DNA of 64,000 nt from Macrocybe gigantea (taxonomy: Eukaryota > Basidiomycota > Agaricomycetes > Agaricales > Callistosporiaceae). Below, piece by piece: positions 9,381 through 20,136 of the stretch (positions within the stretch are counted from its first letter, which is position 1; the number at the start of each line of letters is the position of its first letter). A program made the translations under genes and the position numbers. Below the pieces are notes generated by a model that saw nothing but the letters and a program-made list of their open reading frames with translations, was not told the origin of the DNA and searched no databases. Location of the stretch: positions 186,001 through 250,000 of the forward strand of contig SJRY01000107.1 of NCBI GenBank assembly GCA_011319805.1, in the 5' to 3' direction.

Positions 9381-12300
9381 ATGTTGTCTTATGAAGAGGA
9401 GACAGGCACAAAATGTAACACTCCCATCGTACAGGACGACCTTGGGAGACAGAGGTCCCCCCGTGCTTGTGATCTCTGTCGAAGGAAGAAAAGTGAGCGT
9501 TTCATCGGGATATCCATCGACAAACTGCTTATTGGTGGCCGTTCCTTTCAACCAACCATAGTCCGATGTAAAAGTTTTCTTTTGTCTTGGAACGTTGTCT
9601 TTCCGATGGAACCTTTCTTTGTACGACAGGTGACGGGGCACAGATGCCGAACCATCGATGTACAAACTGTATCATCTACCGTCGTGAATGCTCATATGTA
9701 GAAACCGCAGAGGTGAGCCCGTATCAGTCTCTGTTGAGTGACTACAGACATTATAATGTGGGATTTGCAAGAGAAGGGGACCTCCAAAGTCGTGAGTGTC
9801 TCTCAATCCATGTTCTCTGTCAACCTGCCCTAACACTTTTCAGATACATCGACCGTCTCGAGGACAGGGTGAAGCGATTAGAAACGTTGTTGGAAGAGGT
9901 AACATAGCGTCATGTTTGACCTATAAATTTAGAATACTCAAGCAATCTCATCTTCAGATTAGTCCGGAAGCCCTTCGGCAACTTGATGCCATGCCTTCGA
10001 GCCATATGCTATCGCTTGATTCAATGGGTTCATTGATCATCGAGCATCCCCAGAACACCAAGAAATCTGGCAAGGGTAAGGGCATTGACACATTGCAGCC
10101 CGATTCGTCATCCGAGGATGAACGGGAGAACACCAATTTCACTGCTATGATGAGCCAACTCACGCTAAGAGGTCCCGACGACCGTGTTTTCGGGGAATCG
10201 AGCAGCCAACAGATATACCATCAGGCCTTGAGGATGATGCAAGAGCTCATGGGCGAGAACACCGCCCTGGACTCGGGTTTGCCGTCTCACCTCGTGAGTT
10301 CACTGAACATGCGATCTTGTCCTTCGTATTGATAGACTCGATTCCAGCTGGAAACACCGATCAACCTAGCACCAAAGATCCCCTATTCCTTCCCAGAGCC
10401 GGATCTGATGCATTCTTTGATCGACCTCTATTTTCGCCATGTCAACCTCTACTTCCCCGTTCTTCATCGCCAGATCTTCGAAGAAGCCCTCGCGAAGAAT
10501 CTTCATGTGACCTGCCGCGAGTTTGCAATTCTTCTCCTTCTCGTCTGTGCCAACGGCTCTCGATACTCGGACGACCCTCGTGTCTTTCTCGATGGCTCTT
10601 CCTCAAATTCTTGTGGCTGGAAGTGGTTCTGTCAAGCTCCGGTAGTCAGAAACAAACCGCTTAATGCAGCGTCGCTGTATGACATACAATATTATTGTGT
10701 ATGTCCGTCTTCTTTCCTATTTCTTCATACTTTAGTCTTTGACTGTGCATCAAGCTGCTCTGCTTGTTTTTGGCAGGAACCTCCGCGCCCCAATCTTGTT
10801 GGGTCATGGTCTATATAGGCATTCGCGCAGCGCAAGATGTAGGCTTACATCATCGCAGCGAATGTAAAACCGCAGATGATGAGCTTCGCAAACGCGCTTT
10901 CTGGTATTTTTTATTTTTATTTTTTCTCCCTTGGCTCCATGCACCTTCCTGATTTTGTGCCATAATTTCAGGGTTCTTCTGTGCATAGACCGATTCACGA
11001 GTGCATCTTTGGGTAGACCGTGTACGATGCTTGATGCCGAGTATGAATTCTGCCTCTGCGCCTTCGCAGGTCTCTAATCAGCTTCCTTATCCAGGTTTGG
11101 TATCGATATGCCTGTGGAGTGTGATGACGAATATTGGGACCGTTCAGGGACCGAAATACGTTTCAATCAACCTCCGAATCGCCCTTCGCTGGTCTCATAT
11201 TTCACGGCCTACATAAAACTCACGAACATACTCGCCTTTATGCTGCGCACCGTCGTCCGTCTCAGTTATTCGCTCGATCATGGATCTTGAAAGCTGACGC
11301 GTAATTGATCGTTCTTCTTACAGTATGCCGTCAATCCGTCGAAGGTCATCCGTGGATTCTCTGGTAGACGCTGGGAAGAGGGTATCGTCGCTGAGCTGGA
11401 TTCCGCCCTCAATCAATGGGCAGATTCCGTTCCTGACCATCGTAAGTGGCTTGTCCTCTCTGATGAGAGCTGGGACCAAGAGCGCCCTCTTAGTTAGATG
11501 GGATCCAGCGAAGGAAGACGTGCAGTTTTTCAACCAATCTGCATCTCTTTACTGCATCTACTACTACGCGCAGATCCTCGTGCATATGCCTTTCATACCG
11601 ACGCCCCGCAAGCCTTCTTCCAATTCCTTTCCCTCCCTGGCTATATGCATAAACGCAGCGAGGTCATCCAGCCACGTGGGCGTTGCTCAACACCGTCGAT
11701 GCCCCATTCCTGTGCCCGGCGTTATCGTAAGCTATTTCGTGAGCTGAGGTATCACTTCAAAAGAGAAACTCACCTCCACGATTCCAGTCATCGCTCTTCA
11801 CGTCCGCCATCGTGCTGCTGCTGAACATCTGGGGTGGGAAGAGATCCGGTCTTTCCATTGATCCCAATAAGGAAATGGCGGATGTCCTAAAGTGCATGGA
11901 AGTAATCAAGTCCTGGGAAGGAAGGTACACATTTCCATACTTTAGTTTAAGTTTATGCGGAAAGACCTGAAATTTTTCTCTGCTTAGGTGGCATGTCGCT
12001 GGACGATTATGGTGAATCATCTCATCATCTCCTTTCCGCAATGTAATCCAGTAGCGTCGAGCTGACGAATTCTGGCGTCTTCCAGGGACACCCTATCCGA
12101 GCTGGCTTCTGCGGGCGAGTTGCCTCTTCCAAACCGGGCTTCGAATAAGCGCGAGCGTGACGATGCAAAGGACGAGGGTCGCGACCGCAGTCCTAACAAC
12201 AGCGCGAATCATTCCTTGTCGGTTTCGGGCGACTCGAGTGCGAGCCGTGTCGTCCGAAGCTCACGCCCGTTCGTGATGCCGTCTTCGCGCGCAGTTGCTG

Positions 12301-13164
12301 GGTCGAACAAAGGCCCCTACGTTCCACCCCCACTCCATCCGCATGACTCATCCATGCAGACGGCCGGCGTGCATCGTCCCATGGAACATGTCACGCCAAT
12401 GTTCGGCGTGTTTCCATCTGATGCTCGGGAGTATATGGGTCCATTTCACGAAATGCACGCGCAGTCGCCGGTCCACCCGATGCACGACCATGGTTTGCCA
12501 TTATACACAAATGAATTGAGTGAAGGAGTTGTATATGCGGAGGAAGCCTACCAGCTTCCTCTTACTGACCCGCAAACCCTGCAGACTCCGCTTTCTCCCG
12601 TCGCCCCGCTCTCATCGGCGCATGACTTTGGTGCTGAACACCCCTGTCCGCACTCAAGATCTAACCAAGTCGGTCCTTCACCCGTCTCCGCTGCACCGTT
12701 TGCTACGCATGAATTCTTTCATGAGCAACCGGTGCTAGGTATGGAGGCCATTGCGCCACCGCCTCTCATAATACCAGGCAGTGGTTATGGAAGTAGCGTT
12801 TCTCAGGACTCACGAACAACAATGGAAATCCCATACCACCAGACCTTGGCGCATTATTCGCACATGCCGTACCTGTACCCTCAACCTGTACCTCACCCGT
12901 ACCCTCAGACAAGCCTCAACGCTTTCTCTTCAATCCCAACGTCGTCGCCTATGGCTCCACACGCCGACGGGGCACAGCTGCAGGAGAAAGCAAGTAATGC
13001 AATATGGCCAGAGGCGACTGTCAATTTTGAGTGAGTGTGCCTACACAGTGCTTCTCCACGTGAGATGGACGGTTAAGTCTTTTCTTCCTTGTGACAGGAC
13101 CGACGGCTGGCAAGAGTATATCGCAAATATAGCCGCAAATGCGCACGGTCATGAGGTCAGGTGA
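9381..13164 (+). CDS. Zn2Cys6 fungal transcription factor
   Basis: Nuclear DNA-binding regulator of the fungal-specific binuclear zinc cluster class. The six cysteines are assembled from three exons: RACDLCRRKK (exon ends 9492), a 6 nt micro-exon TCCGAT (9562-9567), and an exon from 9630 giving CDGAQMPNHRCTNC and YRREC. This restores the spacing C-x2-C-x6-C-x9-C-x2-C-x6-C. A 20 nt micro-exon (9772-9791) adds RRGPPKS, leading into the coiled-coil dimerisation helix YIDRLEDRVKRLETLLEE. The middle carries the fungal_trans domain (LIDLYFRHVNLYFPVLHRQ, YIGIRAAQDVGLHHRS). The tail from about 12120 is Pro/Ser/His-rich and probably disordered. The last exon reads TDGWQEYIANIAANAHGHEV and stops at 13164. 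Resembles basidiomycete XlnR-like regulators, but the target pathway is unknown. A hAT element sits immediately upstream. Confidence 0.85.
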
Positions 13165-13454
13165 TCTCTCTGTATGTGTATACGCAAAGTGTTGTGGAGT
13201 TCTTAAGCCTTCCTTTCCTGCTCTCTAGCAGCTGTCGTGCTTGCTTTCAGTTTACCTTGTACAGTATGCACAAGATAATTCTAGCTAATATAGAATGCAG
13301 TCAAAAAGAAATACGCATAGCGCATCGGCGGAGAGTTCCTTCACAAACTATGGATGGGTTCAGTAATCGTTAAGAAGTGCCCCACCATGGACGATTACGA
13401 CTGTGGTACAGAGCTCGCACTATCTCTGCCGTCGCAGCGGACCTGTGCAGAGCG
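13165..13454. other. Spacer between the regulator gene and GT90 remnant
   Basis: 3' flank of the Zn2Cys6 gene. Homology to the right GT90 copy fades at about 13455, which I take as the outer edge of the inverted duplication. No gene seen. Confidence 0.4.
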
Positions 13455-13907
13455 ATGCCAATCAACCTGAACAGATACGCAGTTAAATCTTCCCTCCTCC
13501 TCCAAAACGATTTGCTCCATACGCGTCCTTCGGAGGCGATTTTCTTCGCAAGATCCTCATGCGCGCTCTCACCATACAAGCCTCCTCGGAAGAACACAAG
13601 GACGTCGTATAGTCCACTTGCACGGGCACGTGATGCACTCACGGCTCGACGCGGTCTAAGAACCTGAGGACCGGGGGTTATATTGCTCCGTCATCGTCGT
13701 CAACGGGCGTACCATTATAGATAAATCATCGCTTTCAAAATGAGGGAATTAGGAGTCCATGGTCTTTTTGTGGTCATAGACGAAACACTTGCGATTGGAG
13801 GGTGCTATGCTGCAGTTGACTGCTGCTTGACGTGCAGGTGATGATGGTGCACATGCGGAGAATCAGTCGAGCCTTTCTCTAGACTGCAGTGAGTCAACAT
13901 TGACATC
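13455..13907 (-). pseudogene. GT90 glycosyltransferase remnant, C-terminal part (left arm)
   Basis: Minus-strand sequence encodes [33 protein letters not shown] and DLTAYLFRL. It matches the C-terminus of the GT90 (CAP10-like) gene at 48255-50339. Going upstream in the gene, homology jumps from the right-copy position of about 49912 to about 49279 at bases 13750-13760, so roughly 635 bp of the catalytic domain are deleted. It then continues to 13907, where the Gypsy fragment begins. The matching N-terminal half resumes at 20137. The last exon of the right copy has no clear counterpart here. Not functional. Confidence 0.85.
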
Positions 13908-15479
13908 TAATCGATAAGCAAAACAACTTCGTCTTTTTCGGGTTACAGTAGAGCCTAGCGTCCTTCAGCGCTTGCAAAATCGTTCGTACGTTCTCAATGT
14001 GTTCTTCTACGCTTTCGCTCCATATCACGATATCATCCAGATAAACGTGGCATATTTTTCCAATGTGCTCTCGCAATGCAGCCGTAACACGTCGCTGGTG
14101 TATGGCTGGTGCGTTTCGCAAACCCATCGGCATGACGTTCCATTCGTACAGGCCAAAAGGCGTAGAGACCGCCGTCAGATGTATGTCTTTCGGATTCATT
14201 CTCGTTTGGAAGAAACTATTTGTCATATCAATTGTAGCCCAGATCTTTCCCTTGGCACAATCTGCCAGAATGTCGTCAATTCTTGGTAACGGGAAGTTAT
14301 CCGCAACCGTATTCGAGTTCAGCGCTCGGTAATCGTTTACCCATCTCGGCAAGACCGAGGGGTCGGCTTTTGGATGATGAAAGAAGGCGATGCATGCTGC
14401 GACGATGATGGGCGGATCTTTCCGCTGTCTAGGTGCTGTTGGATCAGCGTCCGCCAAGCATCCCTATACTTGTGAGGGCATCCGTATGTCCGCGTTGCAA
14501 TTGTAGCATTAGCATTTTTTAATCTGATCGATGCATATACGTCCCTGGGCAGTTCGCTCGTGTGAGGAATGGGCTCAAGGATCTCTTTGAACTGCCCGCG
14601 TATATCTGCTTCGATATTTCCGAGCGCCTCAAGCTGGGAAAGGCATTCTATACGCTCGCGAAGAGCCGCAATGACGTTTATACCACTCACGACCTCGCAC
14701 GTCGAGTCGATTCGTGGTTTTCGTAGCGCCAAGATGCCCTTGAGTTCTTCGAAAAATACTTTACGATCCTGGACCAACTGTTTTACTTCCCTTGTTCTTT
14801 TCTCGTGATGGAAACCGGCTTTCTCTTTTTCTCTCTTTACAGTCGGACGTTTCTTTACCCATGGCAAAGGCGATGTATTTGTGGGATCTAAAATATTCAC
14901 ATTTACACGTTTATCGATTGCCCAGCGTTCGTTGTGGTCCACTACAATTTGGTTCACCGTAAGGAAGGGAAGTCCGAGGATTACTGATGTACAGAGTCCG
15001 GGCGTTATTAACACTTTCACAGTCGTGCTAGTCCATTCGTTATTCTCTGTGGTGCATTTGAGCTTGACATATTCGTTGAGTTCTACAGTGACTTTCTCTT
15101 CTCGAATCGCGACATCGACCGGCTCTGCCTGTGGGAGCTTGAACCTCCGAAGCCCCAGGCGATCCGCGACATCTGGGCGAATCAATACTAGATGAGCACC
15201 GTTGTCAATGAGAGCGTTTACGCGGAGGGAAGGGGAGCTGTCCCCTCCAAGGAGGAGACAACGCCATTGTAGGTGAGGGACGCTGACGGGTGCACTCACG
15301 CTGTCTTCGGAGGACTCTCCCTCCGTCGCCGTTGCATAACGCAGAGGCGGTAAAACCACCCCCGCGGCCGTTGTCGTTTCGTTCTCGTCCAAGGTCTCTA
15401 TATGCGCCGATTCCTGCCCTGCGATGACAGCTGTTAGAACTACAACATCTCTCAGTTGCGGGTGATAGCAACTATACAT
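13908..15479 (-). pseudogene. Gypsy/Ty3 pol fragment: aspartic protease and reverse transcriptase
   Basis: The upstream frame (14337-15479) contains a retropepsin-like segment, VNALIDNGAHLVLI, with DNG where DSG/DTG is usual, then the linker leading into reverse transcriptase ([26 protein letters not shown]). The frame shifts near 14379, where one C appears missing, and continues as [44 protein letters not shown] and the catalytic YLDDIVIWS. The sequence is cut after KKTKLF at the GT90 junction, so RNase H and integrase are absent, as is gag. Dead element. Confidence 0.88.
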
Positions 15480-15582
15480 TGCCTATACTAACCTACAACG
15501 TCTCTGTATATGTACGTTAGTTCGCTTGTGTGTAATATCGATGCCAGAAGCTCTTACCTCAGTCGCGGGTGATAGCAACTGA
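15439..15582 (-). repeat. Tandem duplication: one unit with an intron, one without
   Basis: On the minus strand, the upstream unit (about 15582 to 15490) reads AGTTGCTATCACCCGC-G-ACTGAG, a 54 nt GT-AG interval (15504-15557), then AGACGTTGTAG. The downstream unit (about 15474 to 15440) has the same sequence with the 54 nt exactly absent and two base changes. Both encode SCYHPxLRDVV. Confidence 0.8.
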
Positions 15583-15668
15583 GGAAAAGAGGTCCGTGGA
15601 ACCGTTGTGCTTGTATGCTACTGTTACGTAAGCATCCGTGCATTCGCGATGCATTCCAACACTCCTCC

Positions 15669-18600
15669 TCATCGCGGCAAGGGTGTCGAGTAAATTAGAA
15701 GTGTAGGACGAAGAAAAGAAAAGAAAGAAAAAGTAGTAAACACACATGGACTCCTCCTCAATCTCGGCCCAACACCCCTAGCAGGGAGCACAGGCGTCGG
15801 ATGTCGCAGGAGGCCGGTCTCCTGTAGAAGGGTCTTCAGCCAGGAAAGTTCTCGTGACGCCTCGCTAATGGCAACATATTCAGCTTCACATGAAGACAAG
15901 GACACTGTTCGTTGTCTGCGGGAGGACCAAGATATGACTCCGTTACCCAGGGAGAAGCAATAACCCATAGTCAAACGTCGAGTGTCAGGGCAGTCAGCAT
16001 AAGATGAGTCAGAGAAGCCAGCTAAACTGATCAGGTCAGGACCACCAAGAGTCAGCTCAAAATTTCGGGTCGCAGCAAGATATCGGGCTACACGCAGAGC
16101 TGCAGTCCAGTGTTCATCTCGGTAGCAGTCAAGGAACTGCGCCAGTTTGGAGACCGCGAAGCTGATGTCTGGGCGAGACCCAACAGCGACATACATCAAG
16201 GAACCCACAAGGGATCGATAGGGAACGGTCTTAAGACGGGCCGCCGTCTCTGGTGACAGGGGTGCGTCTGAGGGTCTTGCGAGCTTGGTATTCACCTCCA
16301 TTGGTGTTGAGACAGGGTGGGCGTTCGGACAGAAAGTGGACACGATGCGGTCGATAAGGGCAGTTTGTGAGAGGGATATGGTTCGCATCTTGCGGTCACG
16401 GCGGATGCCAATGCCGATGTGAAACGTCGCCTCTCCCTGTTCTGAGATCTTCCACATGCTCTGGAGCTGGTGCTTGAATAGCTCCCGTGCTGTCCTGGTG
16501 CCGGTGTAGAGGAAATCATCAACGTGAACGCCGACCAAGAGTTTTCTGTCCTTGTCATCACGCCAATACAAGCACGGGTCAGCACCTAGCCTTTTGAAGC
16601 CGAATGAAAGCATCGCTTTGTCCAGCGTCTTGTTCCAGATCCGGCCACTCTGTTTCATGCCGTACAGTCCATGCAGCAGCACCCAAACATGATCCGGGTT
16701 GTCAGGGTCCTCAAAGCAATCTGGTTGCCACATGAACAGCCTTTCGCCATCCGGCAACAGGCCGTAGAGGTAGGCGCCTTTGACATCGGCTTGCTCCACA
16801 TCCCAATCATTGACCGCGGCAGTATGTAGGATCATCCGTTGGGATTCCATCCGCATCGTAGGTGAAGTGGTGTCGACGTAGTCCAGCCCAAATACCTGTT
16901 CGTACCCTTTTACCACTAGGCGCGCTTTATATCGAGTGGGTCGGCCTCCCTCATCACGCTTCAGGCGATATACCCATTTGCTCCCTAGAATCTTCCTTCC
17001 TGCGGGTATGGATGAGCGAGGAACGAGCTTATAGACACCCATCGCCTTCAGTGAATCAAGTTCTTCTCACATTGCCGCCTTCCACTGCTCACAGTCTTCT
17101 CGGTTCAGTGCCTGTTTGAGGGAAGTCGGATCAGAGGAGTCAGCAAGGATGTCGAAGTCTGGAATGGTCGCCGCGAAGATTTCGGCCGTGTCGCCCTGCC
17201 CCGTTTCATCGCAATCAGCCAGTACCTCCCAACGTCTTTGGAGACGCGCCTGGCGCCTGGTCTCCTTTACGCGTTTTCCAGCTTCTCTGCTCTCCTCAAC
17301 CGCGTGCTCGGCTGTAATGTGTATTCAGCTCCTTCGCATGCCGCTCTCCACCTGGATGGTACATTCCGCCGGGGACGTGGCTCTGAGTCAGGGCCAGACT
17401 CTGCACTGAGGTTAGTTGGCTCCGATTGTTCCTCTCCAGTGACTGGCATGTGGTCGGCTCTGCTCTTGTCAGCTACCTGTGTAGGGTCGCCCACAGATGG
17501 GCTTTCGTGACTTTCAATAAATTTGACATGGAAGCTCTCGATGATACGTCGCGATCCACAGTGGTATAATCTATAAGCCTTTGAGGAATCGGAGTAACCT
17601 ATCAGAACGCACTCATAGGAACGGGCATATATTTTTGGATTGTGTTTGTCTTGTATGAGGACAAATGCCCTGCAGCCGAATTCACGGAGGAGAGAGAGAT
17701 TCGGTGGGCTGCCATGCCATAACTCATGTGGGGTCTTTTGGCAGGACTTCGTTGGGGTGAGATTGCCGAGAAAAGCAGCCGTACGCGCACATTCGTCCCA
17801 GAGATAGGGCGGTAGTCCAGCTTGGAGTCGCATAGCTCTGCCCCGGCCCATAATAGTGCGGTGAACGCGTTCTACTTTGCCTATATGTGCTGATGTGTAT
17901 GGGGCGGAGGTTTGGAATAAATACCCTTCCCCATCACACCATGCCTTGAAGTCCGAACTGGAGGCAATTTCACCTCCATCTAGGCGGAGCATACCTATAC
18001 GGAGACCAGTTGAAGCTTCAATCTTTCGGGCCCAGGTTTGGAGAACAGGGAGTGCATCGGATTTTTCTCTTAAAGGGAAACACCAGACAAAAGATGAAAA
18101 GTCGTCAACTATGTGCATCAGGTACTTGTTGTGTGTCGCAGAGATAATAGCTTCGGGCCCGGTAAGGTCAATCCAAACAACACCCAACCTCCTGTCACAG
18201 CGAGAGCCTACGCGCGATTTTGGGACGGTGGAGACAACCTGTTTGCCCATGATGCAATGTTCACATTTATGTGGGCTCTGGGAAAGGTCGACGTCCATAC
18301 CTGACGCGAGGTTCTTCCGAGACAGGTCCACAATGGATTGGAGGTTGGTGTGGCCTAGCCGTCTGTGCCAGGTCATAAGCGTAGGTCTAAATTGGATATT
18401 GTAGGAATGTTCGATCGAGAAGCTTTGCCAACATGTGAGCGCGAAGAGGTTCTTGTTGCGATTGACGAGTCTGGTCCCGGAAGCAATGTGTCCGCCAGAG
18501 CGATCGACCAGGGTGACACCATTTTCATCGAAGAGAAGTCGACAGGGGAGGTTGTCCACGAGGTCGCCGACAGACAGAAGCCTTACTGACGAGTTGGGTA

Positions 18601-20136
18601 TATAGAGGACATTCTCAAGTGTGATTGACGAGCCTTTCGCAATGGTGAGACGAACTGAACCAATGCCCACAGCTGTAATAGAAGTGTTCCCAATGCCCTT
18701 GACCACTCTATCCCGAATGGGCGTGAGGGTTAGGAAGTCAGAGCGGATTGGCGATATGTGTGTCGTGCAGCCACTGTCGATCAGGAACGGACAGGCTTCA
18801 TCCGAGACATGCTCGCATCGGGGGCAGTTGGGCATGGGTGTTACACTGATGCCACTCATGTCGAAAGGTCGCTGTGAGGTCGTCCAATCAACCGAGCATT
18901 TGAGTTCATTCTGTAGGTCGAGCCATGCGGTCGCTGCGTATTCCAGAACGTCAGCTGTTGACATTGCGTCTCTGACCAGATCGTCGATGGAGTCCGTCGC
19001 AAGGTTGCTCAGTTCAACGATAGATGCAGACGATGGTAGGGTGGCGGCTGGGGAGACAGGCGAAGGTTGAGTTGCTCGTATGTGTTGTTCTCGGTATCAA
19101 CTAAGTAAGCGCGGCTGTTCGCGTCATAATAGATTTGTTTGTTGGGTTTGGCGGGAACGATCGCGTTCCGACCATTGGCGTTCGCGACTCCTCGTTTGTC
19201 TTTCGTGACTTGGTCTTTAGGGTCTTTTGTGCTCTTGCCGTTCGCGGCTTTGAATGCTCTCCTAGCTTCTTCTATGGTGTGCCCGAACATACCGCCGCCC
19301 TTCCTGATGCAGAATGCCTGTGTATGCCCAAGAGGCTGTGTACAATTCTTGGTGTTTGTACATACGACTCGGGTGCGGTTGGTGGTCTGGGTAGGCGCCT
19401 GAGCGATCATAGCCTCCCCCTCGCGTCGCTGGACGTGTTGTTCGAGCTCCAATCGCTGTACAATTTTAGAAGAGGTGAAGGGGGTGTCGCGGCTTGATGT
19501 AGAGATGCCATTGACGACAGAGTCGTGAACTGAACGCATTTCTTCGCCAGAGAGTGCAAACAGCATCAAAATCACCAGAAAATCGTCGGCCGATGGGAGC
19601 CCATGTCCCATATGCGGCGATTGATGGTCTGTAACTTCTGCGTCGTCTGCGCGAAGGATGTGGAACATGTGTAGCGCACGGCGAAAGCCTCCTGTATGAG
19701 TCGCATTTGTACAACAGGACCCTGGCTGGTGTGGCGGTCGGAGAGCGTCATCCAAGCTTCCCGAGCGCTGGTGCATTCCTCAATGATCTTCTCTTCAGCA
19801 TCGGCGCATTTGGACTGGATATATGCACGTACGAGGTTGTCGTTTCGTGTCCAGTTGCGATGCGCGCGAGGTTCAGATGTAAGAGGAGGGCAGGGTATCG
19901 TTCCCAGTGCATATTCATCGAGGCCGCTGCTGAGGATCAGGACCCGCAGCATGTGTTTCTTCCATTGTTCCCAGTTCCCTTCGTCGATGTCAAGCAAAGC
20001 GCGTGAGCCCCACGCGCCATCAGCGATCCGTCCAGGGGAGATGGAGGGATGTGTGGTGTCGCTTGTCAGGACACCAGAGGGTGTATCGCTTTCACTCTCC
20101 GGTGTTGGACACTCGAGGATGTGTCTAAGCCCCGGT
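15669..20136 (-). pseudogene. Copia/Ty1 gag-pol fragment, truncated at both ends
   Basis: Gag (about 19009-20136, broken between two frames near 19600) has the LDIDEGNWEQWKKHML start block and a variant zinc knuckle (C-x5-C-x5-H-x4-C). The 17267-18964 frame has the protease motif PFLIDSGCTTHIS, the GAG-pre-integrase segment MTWHRRLGHTNL, and an integrase core (VVWIDLTGP, LRLDGGE, KVERVHRTIMGRGRAMRLQ). The 15669-17042 frame has reverse transcriptase (WVYRLKRDEGG, LYGMKQSGRIWN, VGVHVDDFLYTG) and most of RNase H (FSDSSYADCPDTRR, SLSSCEAEYVAISEA). RNase H stops making sense after LRHPTPVL. No LTRs found. Confidence 0.88.

Larger units (their letters stand above)
13908..20136 (-). mobile_element. 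Composite block of truncated Gypsy and Copia retroelements splitting a GT90 gene
   Basis: The two flanks (GT90 sequence ending at 13907 and resuming at 20137) are directly adjacent in the right-arm copy at 49121/49122, so this 6.2 kb block is an insertion. It holds a Gypsy pol fragment followed by a Copia gag-pol fragment, both on the minus strand. I found no long terminal repeats and no clear target duplication. The Copia gag frame is open to the very breakpoint at 20136, and the Gypsy reverse transcriptase is cut at 13908. Either the inserted DNA was already rearranged or its ends were later lost. Confidence 0.8.

Noticed and set aside
13165..13374. Short frames after the transcription factor stop
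   Set aside because: They lie in the likely 3' UTR and show no similarity or motif.
15600..15661. Possible Copia LTR starting TGTTGGAATG on the minus strand
   Set aside because: The start resembles Copia LTRs, but no second copy exists at the other end and no matching CA end or primer-binding site was seen.
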